Shown here: positions 19,053 through 28,877 of the stretch, piece after piece
Layout: each line of letters starts with the position of its first letter
Numbering within the stretch: position 1 is the first letter of the stretch
From: CAVQRC01 sp963715045
Lineage (GTDB): Bacteria > Planctomycetota > Planctomycetia > Pirellulales > Lacipirellulaceae
NCBI GenBank assembly: GCA_963715045.1
Contig: CAVQRC010000025.1
Span: 1 to 64,000 of the forward strand
Length of the DNA: 64,000 nt
Direction of reading: 5' to 3'
Notes under the pieces: generated by a model
The model's input: the letters and a program-made list of their open reading frames with translations, nothing else
Told to the model about the DNA's origin: nothing
Databases searched by the model: none
Position numbers and translations under genes: made by a program

Positions 19053-19124
19053 GCGGCGGTAGTTAGCCTTCTCCACTCCACCGCCGCGGCGCCTCCGTAG
19101 CGCGGCATCGGACCCCTCCGATAT

Positions 19125-19215
19125 CCGACTCCATACCGGCTCCATATCCGACTCCACACCGACTCCATACCGACTCCATACCGGCTCCATACCGGCTCCA
19201 TACCGTCTCCATACC
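19125..19215. repeat. Short tandem repeat, about 11 bp unit
   Basis: Eight or so copies of CGACTCCATAC / CGGCTCCATAC, the unit length varying by one base in places. It lies just downstream of the stop of the minus-strand PEP-CTERM gene. Confidence 0.8.
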
Positions 19216-19227
19216 TGAACGCAGGGC

Positions 19228-20890
19228 CTACCCTCGAATCCATCCCCTGCGTCTGACACTCAGCAGCACCGCAGTACCAAAGACCGTCAGCATCACCAGC
19301 GTGGCAGGCTCGGGAATCGCGACATCGATCCCGCCGCCACCGCCAGGAACGAAACCGAACTCGATCTGCCAGCCGAGGAAGTCTTCGCCGTCGACGTCAC
19401 CGTCGCCGTCGTAGTCGCCCTGCTGCTTCGTGGCTCCCTTGAGGAGCCCGTAGTTCTCCTGCCAGGCAAGAAAGTCCGTCCCGTCGACGTCACCATCGAT
19501 ATCAAAGTCGGCGGGAAGCGGCGGATAAACGACCACCGCGTCACGACCAGCGACGACTGTGCCGTCGAGCAGCTGCCCGGTCAGATACGCCTGCAACGTC
19601 TCGGCCCCCATAACCTCGTTGGTCAGCAGTTCTCCCATGCTGAACGTGAAGATCATGTCGGCAAGCATGTCCTTGTTCACGTGCTCCAGACTGGCCCCCC
19701 GAGGGCTGACGGGAGACTTCCCGTCCCCAATCAACAGCGGGTCGCCGAACAGCATGGTGTCGACATCGATCTGGGTCGCGTCGAACTCTTCCGTCGAGAG
19801 GATCGCCACCTCCAGGAGGCCCTCACCGGTGAGGTGAATCGAAGTCGTTAAGCCACGCGGCATCACCTCCACGGGAACCGACTCGGCCAGGGGTGCCTGC
19901 CACAGATCGACGAAACCGATGTCGCCGATGGTGTCGGTTCCGGGCCGAATCGAAGTGAAGTACAGCGTTGAGTCGGCAGCGGAAAACCATGCACAGCACT
20001 CGAGTCCAGCTCCGTAGGCGGTGACAGAACTGTCCGTGCACACCGGTGCGGAGTATTGCACTGGCCCGAAGTCCTCATCGATGCTGTCGCGGGTGCGTAC
20101 ATAGAGGTCGTAGTTCAGTCCGGGAGTTCCGCCAAGATTGGGAACGCCGTAGAAATCCGCGAAGGCCTCATCGCCAGAATAGACGTGCGTCAGTCCATCG
20201 GGGGTCACCGTGCCGGAACCGTCGAAGAAGAACTCCGGATTGGCAAATGCTTCTGCGCGCGACGACCGCGTGGCGACCCACATGCTGTCAGCAATACCGT
20301 TCGGACTCGGATAGTTCGAATTTGCGCCAAACGAAGTGAAATACAACGTGAGGCCGTCGGCCGAAATCGAGGGGAAGTGCTCCCGTTCGGGCGTGTTGAG
20401 ATTCACCAGCGGTTGCGGCACTCCCCAGGGTTTATCGGGTTGTCGCTGAGACACAAACAGTTCGCCCTCCGCGATTCCAAACGGACTGTACCGCCCGCGT
20501 AAAATACATTTCCTGACCATCCGCAGTCAGCGACTGTCCGAACTCGGCCCACTCCGGTGAGTTGACGGGGGCTCCCAGATCGACAAACGGCCCCCACTCA
20601 TCCTTCAGCGAGTCGCGATGTGAAGTCACGATGCCGCTGCTACCGGGGCTGCCGGGGCTGAACGGATCACTGCGATCAGTGCCGAAATAGAGATCCAGCC
20701 CATCCTCACTGACCCAGGGGTATCCATACCCGCCGCCAATGTTAAACGGAGCGGGCATCGGCACGGGTAGACCGACTTCGATCGCCCCATTCACCGGCAG
20801 GGCCCCCGCCGTCCCGGCAAAGACTGCGATAAACAAACACGACGCCAAAGAGCTGATTGTTAAAGGGCTGATTGTTAATGCACGACGCAT
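19228..20890 (-). CDS. PEP-CTERM sorted surface protein with PD40-like repeats, one frameshift
   Basis: About 554 residues after removing one extra G near 20499. The start at 20890 has AGGAGG eight bases upstream and gives a signal peptide (SLASCLFIAVFAGTAGA). The body has repeated WD40-like/PD40 motifs: EDGLDLYFGTDR, ADGQEMYFTR, ADGLTLYFTSFG and ADSTLYFTSIRPG. Near the end are two dockerin-like calcium repeats (DIDGDVDGTDFLAWQ and DGDGDVDGEDFLGWQ). The last 27 residues are a PEP-CTERM tail: IPEPATL, a helix VMLTVFGTAVLLSV, then RRRGW. This predicts export by Sec and processing by an exosortase, none of which is encoded here. Confidence 0.88.
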
Positions 20891-21272
20891 CGTCTCATCC
20901 TCCTGATTCGCGGCAGGCTATCGGAGCCGGGCGAGACTGCCGTGGTTGCCTCGCAGAGCCCTGGCACAGCGAGTGACACGCATCGGCGGCGGCTGGCGAC
21001 CGTCCACGGCGGCCGGTCGTTGCCGCTGCTGGCGACGCTGGCCTCATCCTGGTACTCGAAAACGGGGCTTCGCTCCCGACATCGGTTGCTGGAAAAGGAA
21101 TCTGAACCGTGAGCGAACCGGCACGATGCCGTGCGGCACCGCACGCATTGCTCAACCGGGTGGCGTGTATTCCCGCGGTGGACGGGCCGTCCAGTCGCTT
21201 GGCATCGCATTTGCGGCCATCCCTCACGCACGTCCTCGATGACCGACCTTTGTGTGCATGAAGTGGGGCCTC
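20891..21272. other. Divergent intergenic region
   Basis: No supported gene in about 380 bases between the PEP-CTERM gene and the sigma-factor gene. Both promoters must lie here, but no clear consensus was recognised. The base composition is like that of the neighbours. Confidence 0.4.
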
Positions 21273-21857
21273 ATGAACAGCGGCTCGGTGACCCACTGGA
21301 TCGAACAAGTCAAAGCGGGCAGTGAAAGCGTTGCCGAGCAGGAGCTGTGGAACCGCTACTTCTCGCGGCTGGCCGCACTGGCCCGCAGCAAGCTCGAAGA
21401 CTTGCCACCCCAGATCCGCGACGAGGAAGATCTGGCATTAAGTGTGCTCCATGATCTGTTCCAAGGCGTTCGACGCGGCTCCTTTCCGCGGCTTCACGAT
21501 CGCACGGATCTCTGGCAACTGCTGGCCAAGATCACGATCCGCAAGAGCATTGACCGGCGGCGTCATTCGCAGGCACAAAAACGAGGCTCCGGACGCGTTC
21601 GCAATATGGATTGCTCCGACGAGCGTCTCATCCATACCGCCATCAATGAACTCACGCCCGACTCGCTGGCCGAGATCAGCGACGAACGAGAGCGGTTGAT
21701 GGCGACTCTCGACGACGAACTTCGGCCCATCGCGGAAATGAAACTTCAGGGCTACACCAACGCCGAGGTCGCCGAACGTCTGGGACGCGTGGAACGCACC
21801 GTCGAACGCAAACTTGAACGCATCCGGCACACGTGGCTGAAAGAGGTCGATACGTGA
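21273..21857 (+). CDS. ECF-type sigma-70 family factor (planctomycete type)
   Basis: About 194 residues. The N-terminal region 2 is WIEQVKAGSESVAEQELWNR and FSRLAALARSKL, with the -10 recognition part DLWQLLAKITIRKSIDRRRH; the C-terminal region 4 helix-turn-helix is EMKLQGYTNAEVAERLGRV followed by ERTVERKLERIR. This is the short sigma type that planctomycetes pair with a kinase. Its stop overlaps the GTG of the kinase gene (GTGA, 21854-21857), so the two are translationally coupled. I infer that the kinase controls this sigma factor or shares its signal; targets are unknown. ATG codons at 21252 and 21258 are alternatives. Confidence 0.88.
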   Translation: MNSGSVTHWIEQVKAGSESVAEQELWNRYFSRLAALARSKLEDLPPQIRDEEDLALSVLHDLFQGVRRGSFPRLHDRTDLWQLLAKITIRKSIDRRRHSQAQKRGSGRVRNMDCSDERLIHTAINELTPDSLAEISDERERLMATLDDELRPIAEMKLQGYTNAEVAERLGRVERTVERKLERIRHTWLKEVDT

Positions 21858-24800
21858 TAGATTCTCAACAATCGACGCCTGCCAAGGAAATCCACCAGAC
21901 ACGTTTGCTCCGTGGTCTGGATCGGACTTGCGACGCGTTCGAGTCTGAATGGTGTGCCGGTTCCGACCCGCGCATCGAGGACTTTCTGGAGGGGATCGAG
22001 GGGCCGCTACGTTCGCCGTTGCTCCGCGAGCTCGTGGCACTCGAGATCGCCTACCGTCGCCGGGAGGATCAGTCGCCCGACTGCGCTGAATACGAGATTC
22101 GGTTTCCGGACGATACGACGACGGTGCGGCTGGCGTTTGCCGACAGCTGTCCGAGCGCGTTGAAATCCACGACGGGGACGATGCAGGGTACGGTCGGCAG
22201 CGACCGGTCGGCCCATCTCCGGGTCCGTTGTCCGGCCTGCCACACGGCGATGCAGCTTGCTGTCGACACGTTACTGACGCAGCTCACCTGCAAGGGCTGC
22301 GGCACGGCGTTCAGTATCGTGGAAGAAGGTCTGGATTCAGCGGCGAAACCACCGCTGTCGCAACTCGGCCGCTTCGAATTGATTGAGCGGTTGGGCGTCG
22401 GCAGCTTCGGCAGCGTCTGGAAAGCGCGGGACAAAGACCTGGATCGTACGGTCGCGATCAAGATCCCCCGCCAGGGCACGATGAACGCCGCGGAGCAGGA
22501 GCGATTTCTGCACGAAGCGCGAGCAGCCGCCCAACTGCGGCACCCCGGCATCGTGAGCGTCCATGAAATCGGTCGCCAGGACGACTCGATCTATATCGTC
22601 AGCGACCACATCCGTGGCGTGCGGTTTGACGACTGGCTCAGGCGGCAGCACCCCACCGCCCGGGATGCGGCCGAACTCTGCCGAAGAATTGCCGACACGA
22701 TTCACTATGCGCATCAGCAGGGTGTGATCCACCGCGACCTCAAGCCGGCGAACATCATGATCGATGCGGACGGCGATCCCCACGTGATGGATTTCGGCCT
22801 GGCCCGACGGGTCGCCGGTGAAATTACCGTCACGCTGGACGGACAGGTCCTGGGCACGCCCGCGTACATGTCTCCCGAACAGGCCCAGGGCGCGGGCCAC
22901 CAGGCCGATCGCCGTAGTGACGTCTATGCACTGGGAGTAATCCTGTTCCAACTCCTGACTGGCGAACTACCCTTCCGCGGCGACGCCCGGATGCTGCTGC
23001 ACCAGGTCGTACAGAATGAACCGCCCGCACTCCGTAATCTGAAAGTCACGGTGCCGCGCGACCTGGAAACGATTACGCTCAAGTGCCTCCACAAGAATCC
23101 TGATCGCCGCTACCAGACGGCCCGGGAACTGGCGGACGATTTGCGGCGATTCCTCAACGCAGAGCCGATCCTCGCCCGACCCGTCAGCCGATGGGAACGC
23201 GTCTGGCAACTGGTTCGGCGTAAGCCGCTGGCGGCGGGGCTGTCCGCCGCGCTGCTGCTGGCGTTGGTCGGGGTGGCTGTCGTTTCAACGTACTTCTCTC
23301 AGCAACTTCGCCGCCAGCGGGATGCGGCCCTGGCAGCCAAAGCCAGCGAGACCATCCACCGCCAGGTTGCCGAGGATCAGCGACGCGACGCCCAGATCGC
23401 AACCACGAAGGCCGTCCTGGCTCAAGCCAGGATGCTCCACCTCGGCGGTCGGGGATTCAAAGCACGCGCGGCATACCACCAAGCGCGCGGGCTCGCTGAG
23501 GATCTCGGTATGTCACCCCTGTGGACCACGCTCCCGCTGCTTCATACGTACGACAGCTTGCCTGCGCCGATCGTTTCGTTGGAGACTCGCTCGACCGATC
23601 TCACGGGAGTCGCGCTGACTCCCGACAGCCGTCACGCCTACACGGCTTCCCTCGATGGGACAATCCGCTTGTGGGACACCCTGACTGGTCGCCAAATGCA
23701 GAAATTCGACGATCACCGCAGTGGTGTCTTCTCGCTGGCATTGTCGCGAGATGGAACGCGAATGGTCTCCGGCGACGCGAGCGGCCAGGTACTGTTGTGG
23801 GACGTGGCAACGGGTGTGTCGTGGAAGGTAGGCGAACCGACGGCCCGCGACCAGGAGACGGGAATGCGGGCGGTGGCATTTTCACCTGACGGAAACCAGA
23901 TCGCCGCCGCATCCCAGGATGGGCAGGTCCGGCTCTGGGATTCTAAGACGAGGAAGCAGATTCAGCAGATCACGTTGGATACTCACGGTGAACTGGATTC
24001 GGTCGCGTTTTCTCCAGACGCCGAACAGGTTGTCGTCGGCGGCTTTGACGGGACGATCTGGCTGATCGACATCGAAAACGGCGGTGAGGTCGGTCAACTC
24101 GGACGCCATGACGAAGCGGTTGCGGCGGCCGAGTTTTCGCCGGACGGGAAGCGTGTGCTCTCGGCGAGCCATGACGGTACGGCACGGCTGTGGGACGTGA
24201 ATACCGGCAGCGTGATTCGTACTTTCGCGACTGACAATGCCGGCCCAGTCCGCGATGCGATGTTCACGTCGGATGGTCAAGTCGCGATCACCAGTGGTTC
24301 GGACGGGACGCTGCGGCGGTGGAACGTGAAGACCGGACAACAACTACGTACCCTGTGCGGCCCCGAAACGGAATTCCTCGGAATCGATCTCTCCGGCGAT
24401 GACCGCCGCCTCGCGGCTGCGGGGCGCGACGGCACTGTTCGCCTATGGGATCTGGAGGCCGAGGAAGTGCCCTCGATCAAGATCAGAGGCCCCGGTGTCC
24501 GCGTCGCGGCGGACGGACGAACGTTCCTGTGTCTCAGCAGCAATGAGTATCTGATGCTCTTCGACACAGCGACGCTGTTGCCAATCCGCCGGTATGCTGT
24601 CGATGAGTCCATTCAGATGCTGGAGTTCCTTCCCGGCGGCGAAAATTTCATGACATCGCCCCCGAGCACGATTCGCAGTCTGCGTTCGGGTGAGGTGACC
24701 CGTGCCTACCCGGATCGGAATACGTTGCTGGCGTCTCCCGAGAGCCACTATGCCGTAAGCACGACGTTCCAATTGTGGAATCCCGACACGGGAGAGCGCG

Positions 24801-25615
24801 TCCGCAATCTCTCGAAGGATATTGCCGATGCGCAGGTCTTCGAATTCGCGCCCGACGGTACGCACTTGTTGTCAGGCCACCATTCGGGAGAGTTGCGGTA
24901 CTGGGATCTGAAGACCGGCCGGTGCCTGCAATCCCTTAATTCTCACGGCGACACGCCTGTTCTGACCCTCGATGTGTCTCACAACGGTGCCTGGGCCCTG
25001 ACCAGCGGGCAAGACCTGACGGTGCGACTGTGGGACCTGCAAACGGGTCTTCTGATCCGAGAGTTTGAGGGCTGCCGGTCGAACCCTTTCGATGTCCGTT
25101 TCAGCAGTGAGGACCAGTTCGTATACGCGGCTGAGTCAGGAATGCTCCGCTTCTGGGATCTCGCAACGGCCGAACACGTGGAATTTCGCGCGGTTTTTCC
25201 GACGGAGTTCTTTTATCTGGAGTGCGTGCCAGGCACCGAAACCCTGCTCACGATGGTCCAGGGGTCGGTGGTCGCGTTGGACTTGTCACGCCCAGCCCGC
25301 TATCTCGACTTTGCAGAGCGTCTTGACGCGACGAAGAAGGCTCTGAGTACGGATCATCCGCCCGCTCGTGCGGATTATCTGCAAACGCTGGGCCAGTGGT
25401 ACGCGTTTCGAGGTGCACACGACTGGGCTGCCATCGTCCTGGAGCAAGCGCGTGACGCCGGCGCAGACGTCTCCCGTCTTGAACTGGCACGCTGCTATTG
25501 GCGGTCGGGCCAGCACGCGGACGCCGCCCGGGAGTTCCGTGACGCGGTGGAGCGCGAAGAAGCACCGCCGGACTATCTCAGTCTGTGTCTGGACGCAGTC
25601 CTCGCGGCCGAGTGA
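21854..25615 (+). CDS. Membrane Ser/Thr protein kinase with WD40 sensor domain
   Basis: About 1,253 residues from a GTG coupled to the sigma gene. Order: an N-terminal leader, a four-cysteine zinc-ribbon-like motif near residues 125-150 (CPACHTAM, CKGCGTAF), a Hanks-type kinase from about 170 (Gly loop LGVGSFGSVW, Lys in VAIKIP, HRDLKPAN near 292, DFGLAR near 313, GTPAYMSPEQ). A single membrane helix follows near 462-482 (LSAALLLALVGVAVVSTYF). The outer part has at least ten WD40 repeats ending in the usual Trp-Asp (RLWDTLTG, LLWDVATG, RLWDSKTR, RLWDVNTG and so on), and the last 80 residues look TPR-like. Signals may be sensed outside and passed to the coupled sigma factor. Confidence 0.93.
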   Translation: MIDSQQSTPAKEIHQTRLLRGLDRTCDAFESEWCAGSDPRIEDFLEGIEGPLRSPLLRELVALEIAYRRREDQSPDCAEYEIRFPDDTTTVRLAFADSCPSALKSTTGTMQGTVGSDRSAHLRVRCPACHTAMQLAVDTLLTQLTCKGCGTAFSIVEEGLDSAAKPPLSQLGRFELIERLGVGSFGSVWKARDKDLDRTVAIKIPRQGTMNAAEQERFLHEARAAAQLRHPGIVSVHEIGRQDDSIYIVSDHIRGVRFDDWLRRQHPTARDAAELCRRIADTIHYAHQQGVIHRDLKPANIMIDADGDPHVMDFGLARRVAGEITVTLDGQVLGTPAYMSPEQAQGAGHQADRRSDVYALGVILFQLLTGELPFRGDARMLLHQVVQNEPPALRNLKVTVPRDLETITLKCLHKNPDRRYQTARELADDLRRFLNAEPILARPVSRWERVWQLVRRKPLAAGLSAALLLALVGVAVVSTYFSQQLRRQRDAALAAKASETIHRQVAEDQRRDAQIATTKAVLAQARMLHLGGRGFKARAAYHQARGLAEDLGMSPLWTTLPLLHTYDSLPAPIVSLETRSTDLTGVALTPDSRHAYTASLDGTIRLWDTLTGRQMQKFDDHRSGVFSLALSRDGTRMVSGDASGQVLLWDVATGVSWKVGEPTARDQETGMRAVAFSPDGNQIAAASQDGQVRLWDSKTRKQIQQITLDTHGELDSVAFSPDAEQVVVGGFDGTIWLIDIENGGEVGQLGRHDEAVAAAEFSPDGKRVLSASHDGTARLWDVNTGSVIRTFATDNAGPVRDAMFTSDGQVAITSGSDGTLRRWNVKTGQQLRTLCGPETEFLGIDLSGDDRRLAAAGRDGTVRLWDLEAEEVPSIKIRGPGVRVAADGRTFLCLSSNEYLMLFDTATLLPIRRYAVDESIQMLEFLPGGENFMTSPPSTIRSLRSGEVTRAYPDRNTLLASPESHYAVSTTFQLWNPDTGERVRNLSKDIADAQVFEFAPDGTHLLSGHHSGELRYWDLKTGRCLQSLNSHGDTPVLTLDVSHNGAWALTSGQDLTVRLWDLQTGLLIREFEGCRSNPFDVRFSSEDQFVYAAESGMLRFWDLATAEHVEFRAVFPTEFFYLECVPGTETLLTMVQGSVVALDLSRPARYLDFAERLDATKKALSTDHPPARADYLQTLGQWYAFRGAHDWAAIVLEQARDAGADVSRLELARCYWRSGQHADAAREFRDAVEREEAPPDYLSLCLDAVLAAE

Positions 25616-25770
25616 TGAGTCAACGACCGCGGCCAGAGACCGTGGGTTCAGGGCGTACGAATCTCTCTCCCCGGACGCGTCACCTGGATGAACGGTTTGG
25701 AAAGAGCGACGGTTCCAGGCTGCAATTCTTGGGACATGATTCCATTGGCGTGACGAGCGCACCCTTTTCG

Positions 25771-27030
25771 CTACTCATGGGCCACGCCGGCTGCTTCGGC
25801 AGCGAGCCGCTGTTGCTCGGCGATCTTGGCGAATGGGTAGTAAATCAGCATGGCGATCACGATCGAGATGGCCCCCCACACGGCCGCCCGCCAGTCGCCG
25901 CCGGAAACGAGGTAGTGTCCGATGATCGGCGGCGTCGTCCAGGGCACATTGACAAACGGTTTGTGGATCACGTTGAACTGCATCAGCAGGTAGCTGCTGG
26001 CGGTCAGGATCAGGGCATTGAGGATGTACGGAATCATGAAGATCGGATTCAGCACGATGGGAATCCCAAAGAAGATCGGCTCGTTGATTTGAAAGATCTG
26101 GGTGGGCAGCGAGATGCGGCTGACTTTACGAAAGCCGGGCTCCTTGGAGTTCCACAGGACGAGGGCCAGGGCGATCGTGGCGCCTGTCCCGCCGACGTTC
26201 ACGAAGGCGGTAAAAAACCCGTAGGCCGTGATGTAGGGGAGCGGCTCTCCCTGCGTCATGGCCAGGACATTCTCGGCCAGGAACTGGAGAAAGATGGGCG
26301 CGACGATGGCGTCCATCGCGTTGTCGCCGTTGATCCCGATCGACCACAGCATGGTGACCAGGAACGCATAGACAAGAATCCCGGGCAGCGTATTGAGGGC
26401 GAACACCAGGGGTTCGAAAGCGGTCTGCACGAGGTGATCGATATCCACGCCGAGCACGAAGCGGACCACCCAGAAAACGAGCACCAGAAACAGCAGCGGG
26501 GTGAGCGACATGAACGACTCGTAGACGACCGGCGGCACGCTCTCCGGCAGCTTGATCACGAAATTCCTGTCGGTGAAGAACTTCTGCACGCGGACACAGA
26601 TCAAGGCCACGAGGATCGAGGTGAACAGCCCTTTCGACCCCAGGCCCTCCATGGAAAAGCTGATGTCTTCCCCATTTTCGCCCAGCCTGAGCTGGATCAT
26701 CAGAAAGATCACGGTGGCCATCGAGGCGCTGATGATCGCTTCCTGCTGGAACTGCTTCCCCAGGTCGTAGGCGATGAAGAAGCAGGCGAAGACGGCGAGC
26801 AGCCCGAACGTGGCGGCGACCGGGACCTCGAGCAACGGAAGATAGGGCTCGACGAGCGTGTCCCAACCGGTCACCGGGAAGTAGGCGATGATCAGGAACA
26901 GGCCCCCGATAATCGTCAGCGGCACGACCGACACCATCCCGGCGCGGATCGCAGAGAGATACGTATTCTCGCTCAGCACCGTCAACGCGGGGACGATGCG
27001 TTTATTAAGAAAGCGGGTGGCTTGATCCAC
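25771..27030 (-). CDS. PTS sugar transporter EIIC, lactose/cellobiose family
   Basis: About 419 residues. The start is the GTG at 27030, because AAAGGAG lies five bases upstream and family similarity begins there (DQATRFLNKRIVPALTVLSE); the longer frame adds only a poor leader. It is a polytopic permease with about ten helices and the family's key stretch QIFQINEPIFFGIPIVLNP (Glu of the NEP motif near residue 318), then later PPIIGHYLVSGGDWRAAVW. EIIC carries and, with EIIB, phosphorylates the incoming sugar. No EIIA, EIIB, HPr or EI gene is in the window, which is unusual for a planctomycete. It converges on the kinase gene. Confidence 0.9.
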   Translation of the reverse strand: MDQATRFLNKRIVPALTVLSENTYLSAIRAGMVSVVPLTIIGGLFLIIAYFPVTGWDTLVEPYLPLLEVPVAATFGLLAVFACFFIAYDLGKQFQQEAIISASMATVIFLMIQLRLGENGEDISFSMEGLGSKGLFTSILVALICVRVQKFFTDRNFVIKLPESVPPVVYESFMSLTPLLFLVLVFWVVRFVLGVDIDHLVQTAFEPLVFALNTLPGILVYAFLVTMLWSIGINGDNAMDAIVAPIFLQFLAENVLAMTQGEPLPYITAYGFFTAFVNVGGTGATIALALVLWNSKEPGFRKVSRISLPTQIFQINEPIFFGIPIVLNPIFMIPYILNALILTASSYLLMQFNVIHKPFVNVPWTTPPIIGHYLVSGGDWRAAVWGAISIVIAMLIYYPFAKIAEQQRLAAEAAGVAHE

Positions 27031-27349
27031 ATTGGCTCCTTTGTCGATACGCGTTGGGTGCGGACGAAGCCGCAGCGAGAGCACGTTGCCGGCGTGATCG
27101 CCGAATCACTTGCCGGGGACGGCTGAGTATTGCGATGCTGGCGGCATTGTACTAGAGCGCGTTTCAAAACCCGCTTTCAGGCCTCCCACGGCCGGGAAAC
27201 AGCGTGGTAAGAACACGTCTTGCAACGGCTTCTAACGACCCGTGCTCCTTGTCCTGCGGCCGACGGCACTCCGCCGACTGCCGTCGTGGTGAGCTCGATC
27301 GGTTAGAATCTGCTCACGACTGGCTCGTCCGCACCCGAGGTACCGATTG
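27031..27349. other. Intergenic region between divergent genes
   Basis: No gene supported in about 320 bases. It contains the AAAGGAG ribosome site of the EIIC gene (27035-27041 on the minus strand). No clear repeat or terminator was seen. Confidence 0.4.
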
Positions 27350-28758
27350 ATGAACCGTCCCCGACTTTGGCTCCTGTCTTCGTTCACGATCTTCGCGCCC
27401 CTGATCCAGTCCGCGGCCACCGAGCCGACACTTCGCCCGTGGCCAGAGAATCCCTGGTATTGGAGTTACCGCGGAGAACCGATACTGCTGTTGGGCGGCA
27501 GCGACGATGACAATCTGTTCCAGTGGCCGGAAGCGGAGCTCATTCCGCAACTCGACCGGTTGGCAGCCGCCGGGGGGAACGTGATCCGGAACACGATGAG
27601 CGACCGCAAAGACAAAGGTTTCGAGGTCTACCCGTTCGAGCGTCTGGCCAACGGCAAATACGACCTGGGCGAGTGGAACGCTGAATACTGGGCCCGGTTC
27701 GAGCGGATGCTTCGCGAGACGGCCAACCGGGACATCGTGGTGCAGATCGAAATCTGGGATCGCTTCGACTTCACCGACAGCGGTCGCAGTAATCGCTGGC
27801 AGATTCATCCGTACAACCCGGGCAACAACGTGAACTACACCTATGAGGAGTCGGGTTTCGCACGGCGTTACCCGGATCATCCCGGGGCGAACAAACAGCC
27901 GTTCTTTTTCACGACCCCCAGGCAACGAGACAACCAGGTCGTGCTCCGCTACCAGCAACGGTTCGTCGACAAATTGCTCGACTACACCCTGCCCTGCGAC
28001 CATGTCCTGTACTGCATCGACAACGAGACCAACGGTGAAGAGGAATGGGGGCGGTACTGGGCGAATTTCGTCAAGGAGCGGGCGGCTCGGCAGGGCCGGC
28101 AGGTCTACGTCACCGAGATGTGGGACGACTGGAATCTGAACGCACCACGACACCGGCGGACGTTCGATCATCCTGAACTGTACGGCTACGTCGACGTGTC
28201 ACAGAACAACCATCTCAAAGGGCAACCCCACTGGGACAACTTCCTGCAGGTCCGTCAGTATCTGAGCAGCCAGCCGCGGCCGATGAACACCACGAAGACG
28301 TACGGAGCGACGGGCAACAAGTTCGGGCACAGCGACCAGGACGGCCTCGAACGATTCTGGCGGCATCTGCTGGCGGGCGCGGCGTCGATGCGGTTTCATC
28401 GACCCGATTCCGGGTTGGGACTGAACGACAAAGCAGTGGCCAGCATCCGGCGGCCCGGAAACTCGAAGCGGTGATCCCGCTGTGGTCGGTGCAGGCTGCC
28501 AACGAGCTGCTCTCCGACCGCGCGGACAACGAAGCCTACGTGGCCGCTGACAAGGGCCAGGCCTACGCGGTCTACTTTCCCGCCGGTGGTGAGGTCGGCC
28601 TGGACGTGTCGGACGCGGAGGGTCCCCTGACGGCCCAGTGGATCAACATCGAGACGGGCGAGCTGGGGCCCGAGCAAGAGTTGCCTGGTGGCGGCAGGAT
28701 CACGATTTCTGCTCCCAGCGACCAGAACTGGGTCGTGGCGATCGCTGGTATCCAATGA
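27350..28758 (+). CDS. Secreted glycoside-hydrolase-like protein, one frameshift
   Basis: About 469 residues after restoring one missing G near 28451; without it the protein ends at 28474 and the last 95 residues are orphaned. A signal peptide (WLLSSFTIFAPLIQSAA) precedes a TIM-barrel-like domain: ILLLGGSDDDNLFQW, then RLAAAGGNVIRNTMSD, then FERMLRETANRDIVVQIEIW with DRFD, and the acidic strand ends CIDNETNGEEEWG and YVTEMWDDWN, which hold candidate catalytic Glu residues. The C-terminal part (GQAYAVYFPAGGEVGLDV) resembles the small beta domain found after such barrels. A glycosidase on plant or algal polysaccharide is likely; the family number is not assigned. Its stop codon lies inside a TGACTAA repeat. 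Confidence 0.75.
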
Positions 28759-28877
28759 GTAATGGACTAAGGCCTAATGACTAGGGAATACCCAAACCCT
28801 AATGAAGAAGCAGTTTCGGGTTTGGGCATTGCTCATTGAGGAATTAGTTCGTCATTAGACATTAGGCCTTAGTCATT
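28754..28877. repeat. TGACTAA-type inverted repeat between convergent genes, member 4
   Basis: Left arm AATGAGTAATGGACTAAGGC and right arm GCCTTAGTCATTG, with inner CCTAATGACTAGGGAATACCC... against GACATTAGG. The stop codon of the gene on the left (TGA at 28756-28758) and of the gene on the right (TGA at 28873-28875 on the minus strand) both lie inside its outer ends. It is the clearest example of the family as a shared, two-way gene end. Confidence 0.8.

Noticed and set aside
17553..19066. Overlapping repeat-encoded frames on both strands in the 90-bp array
   Set aside because: Low-complexity Arg-rich products in several frames at once; produced by the repeat period, no ribosome sites.
25585..27126. 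A 513-codon plus-strand frame over the EIIC gene
   Set aside because: The minus strand encodes a complete EIIC with a good ribosome site; the plus product is His/Arg/Asp rich and matches nothing.
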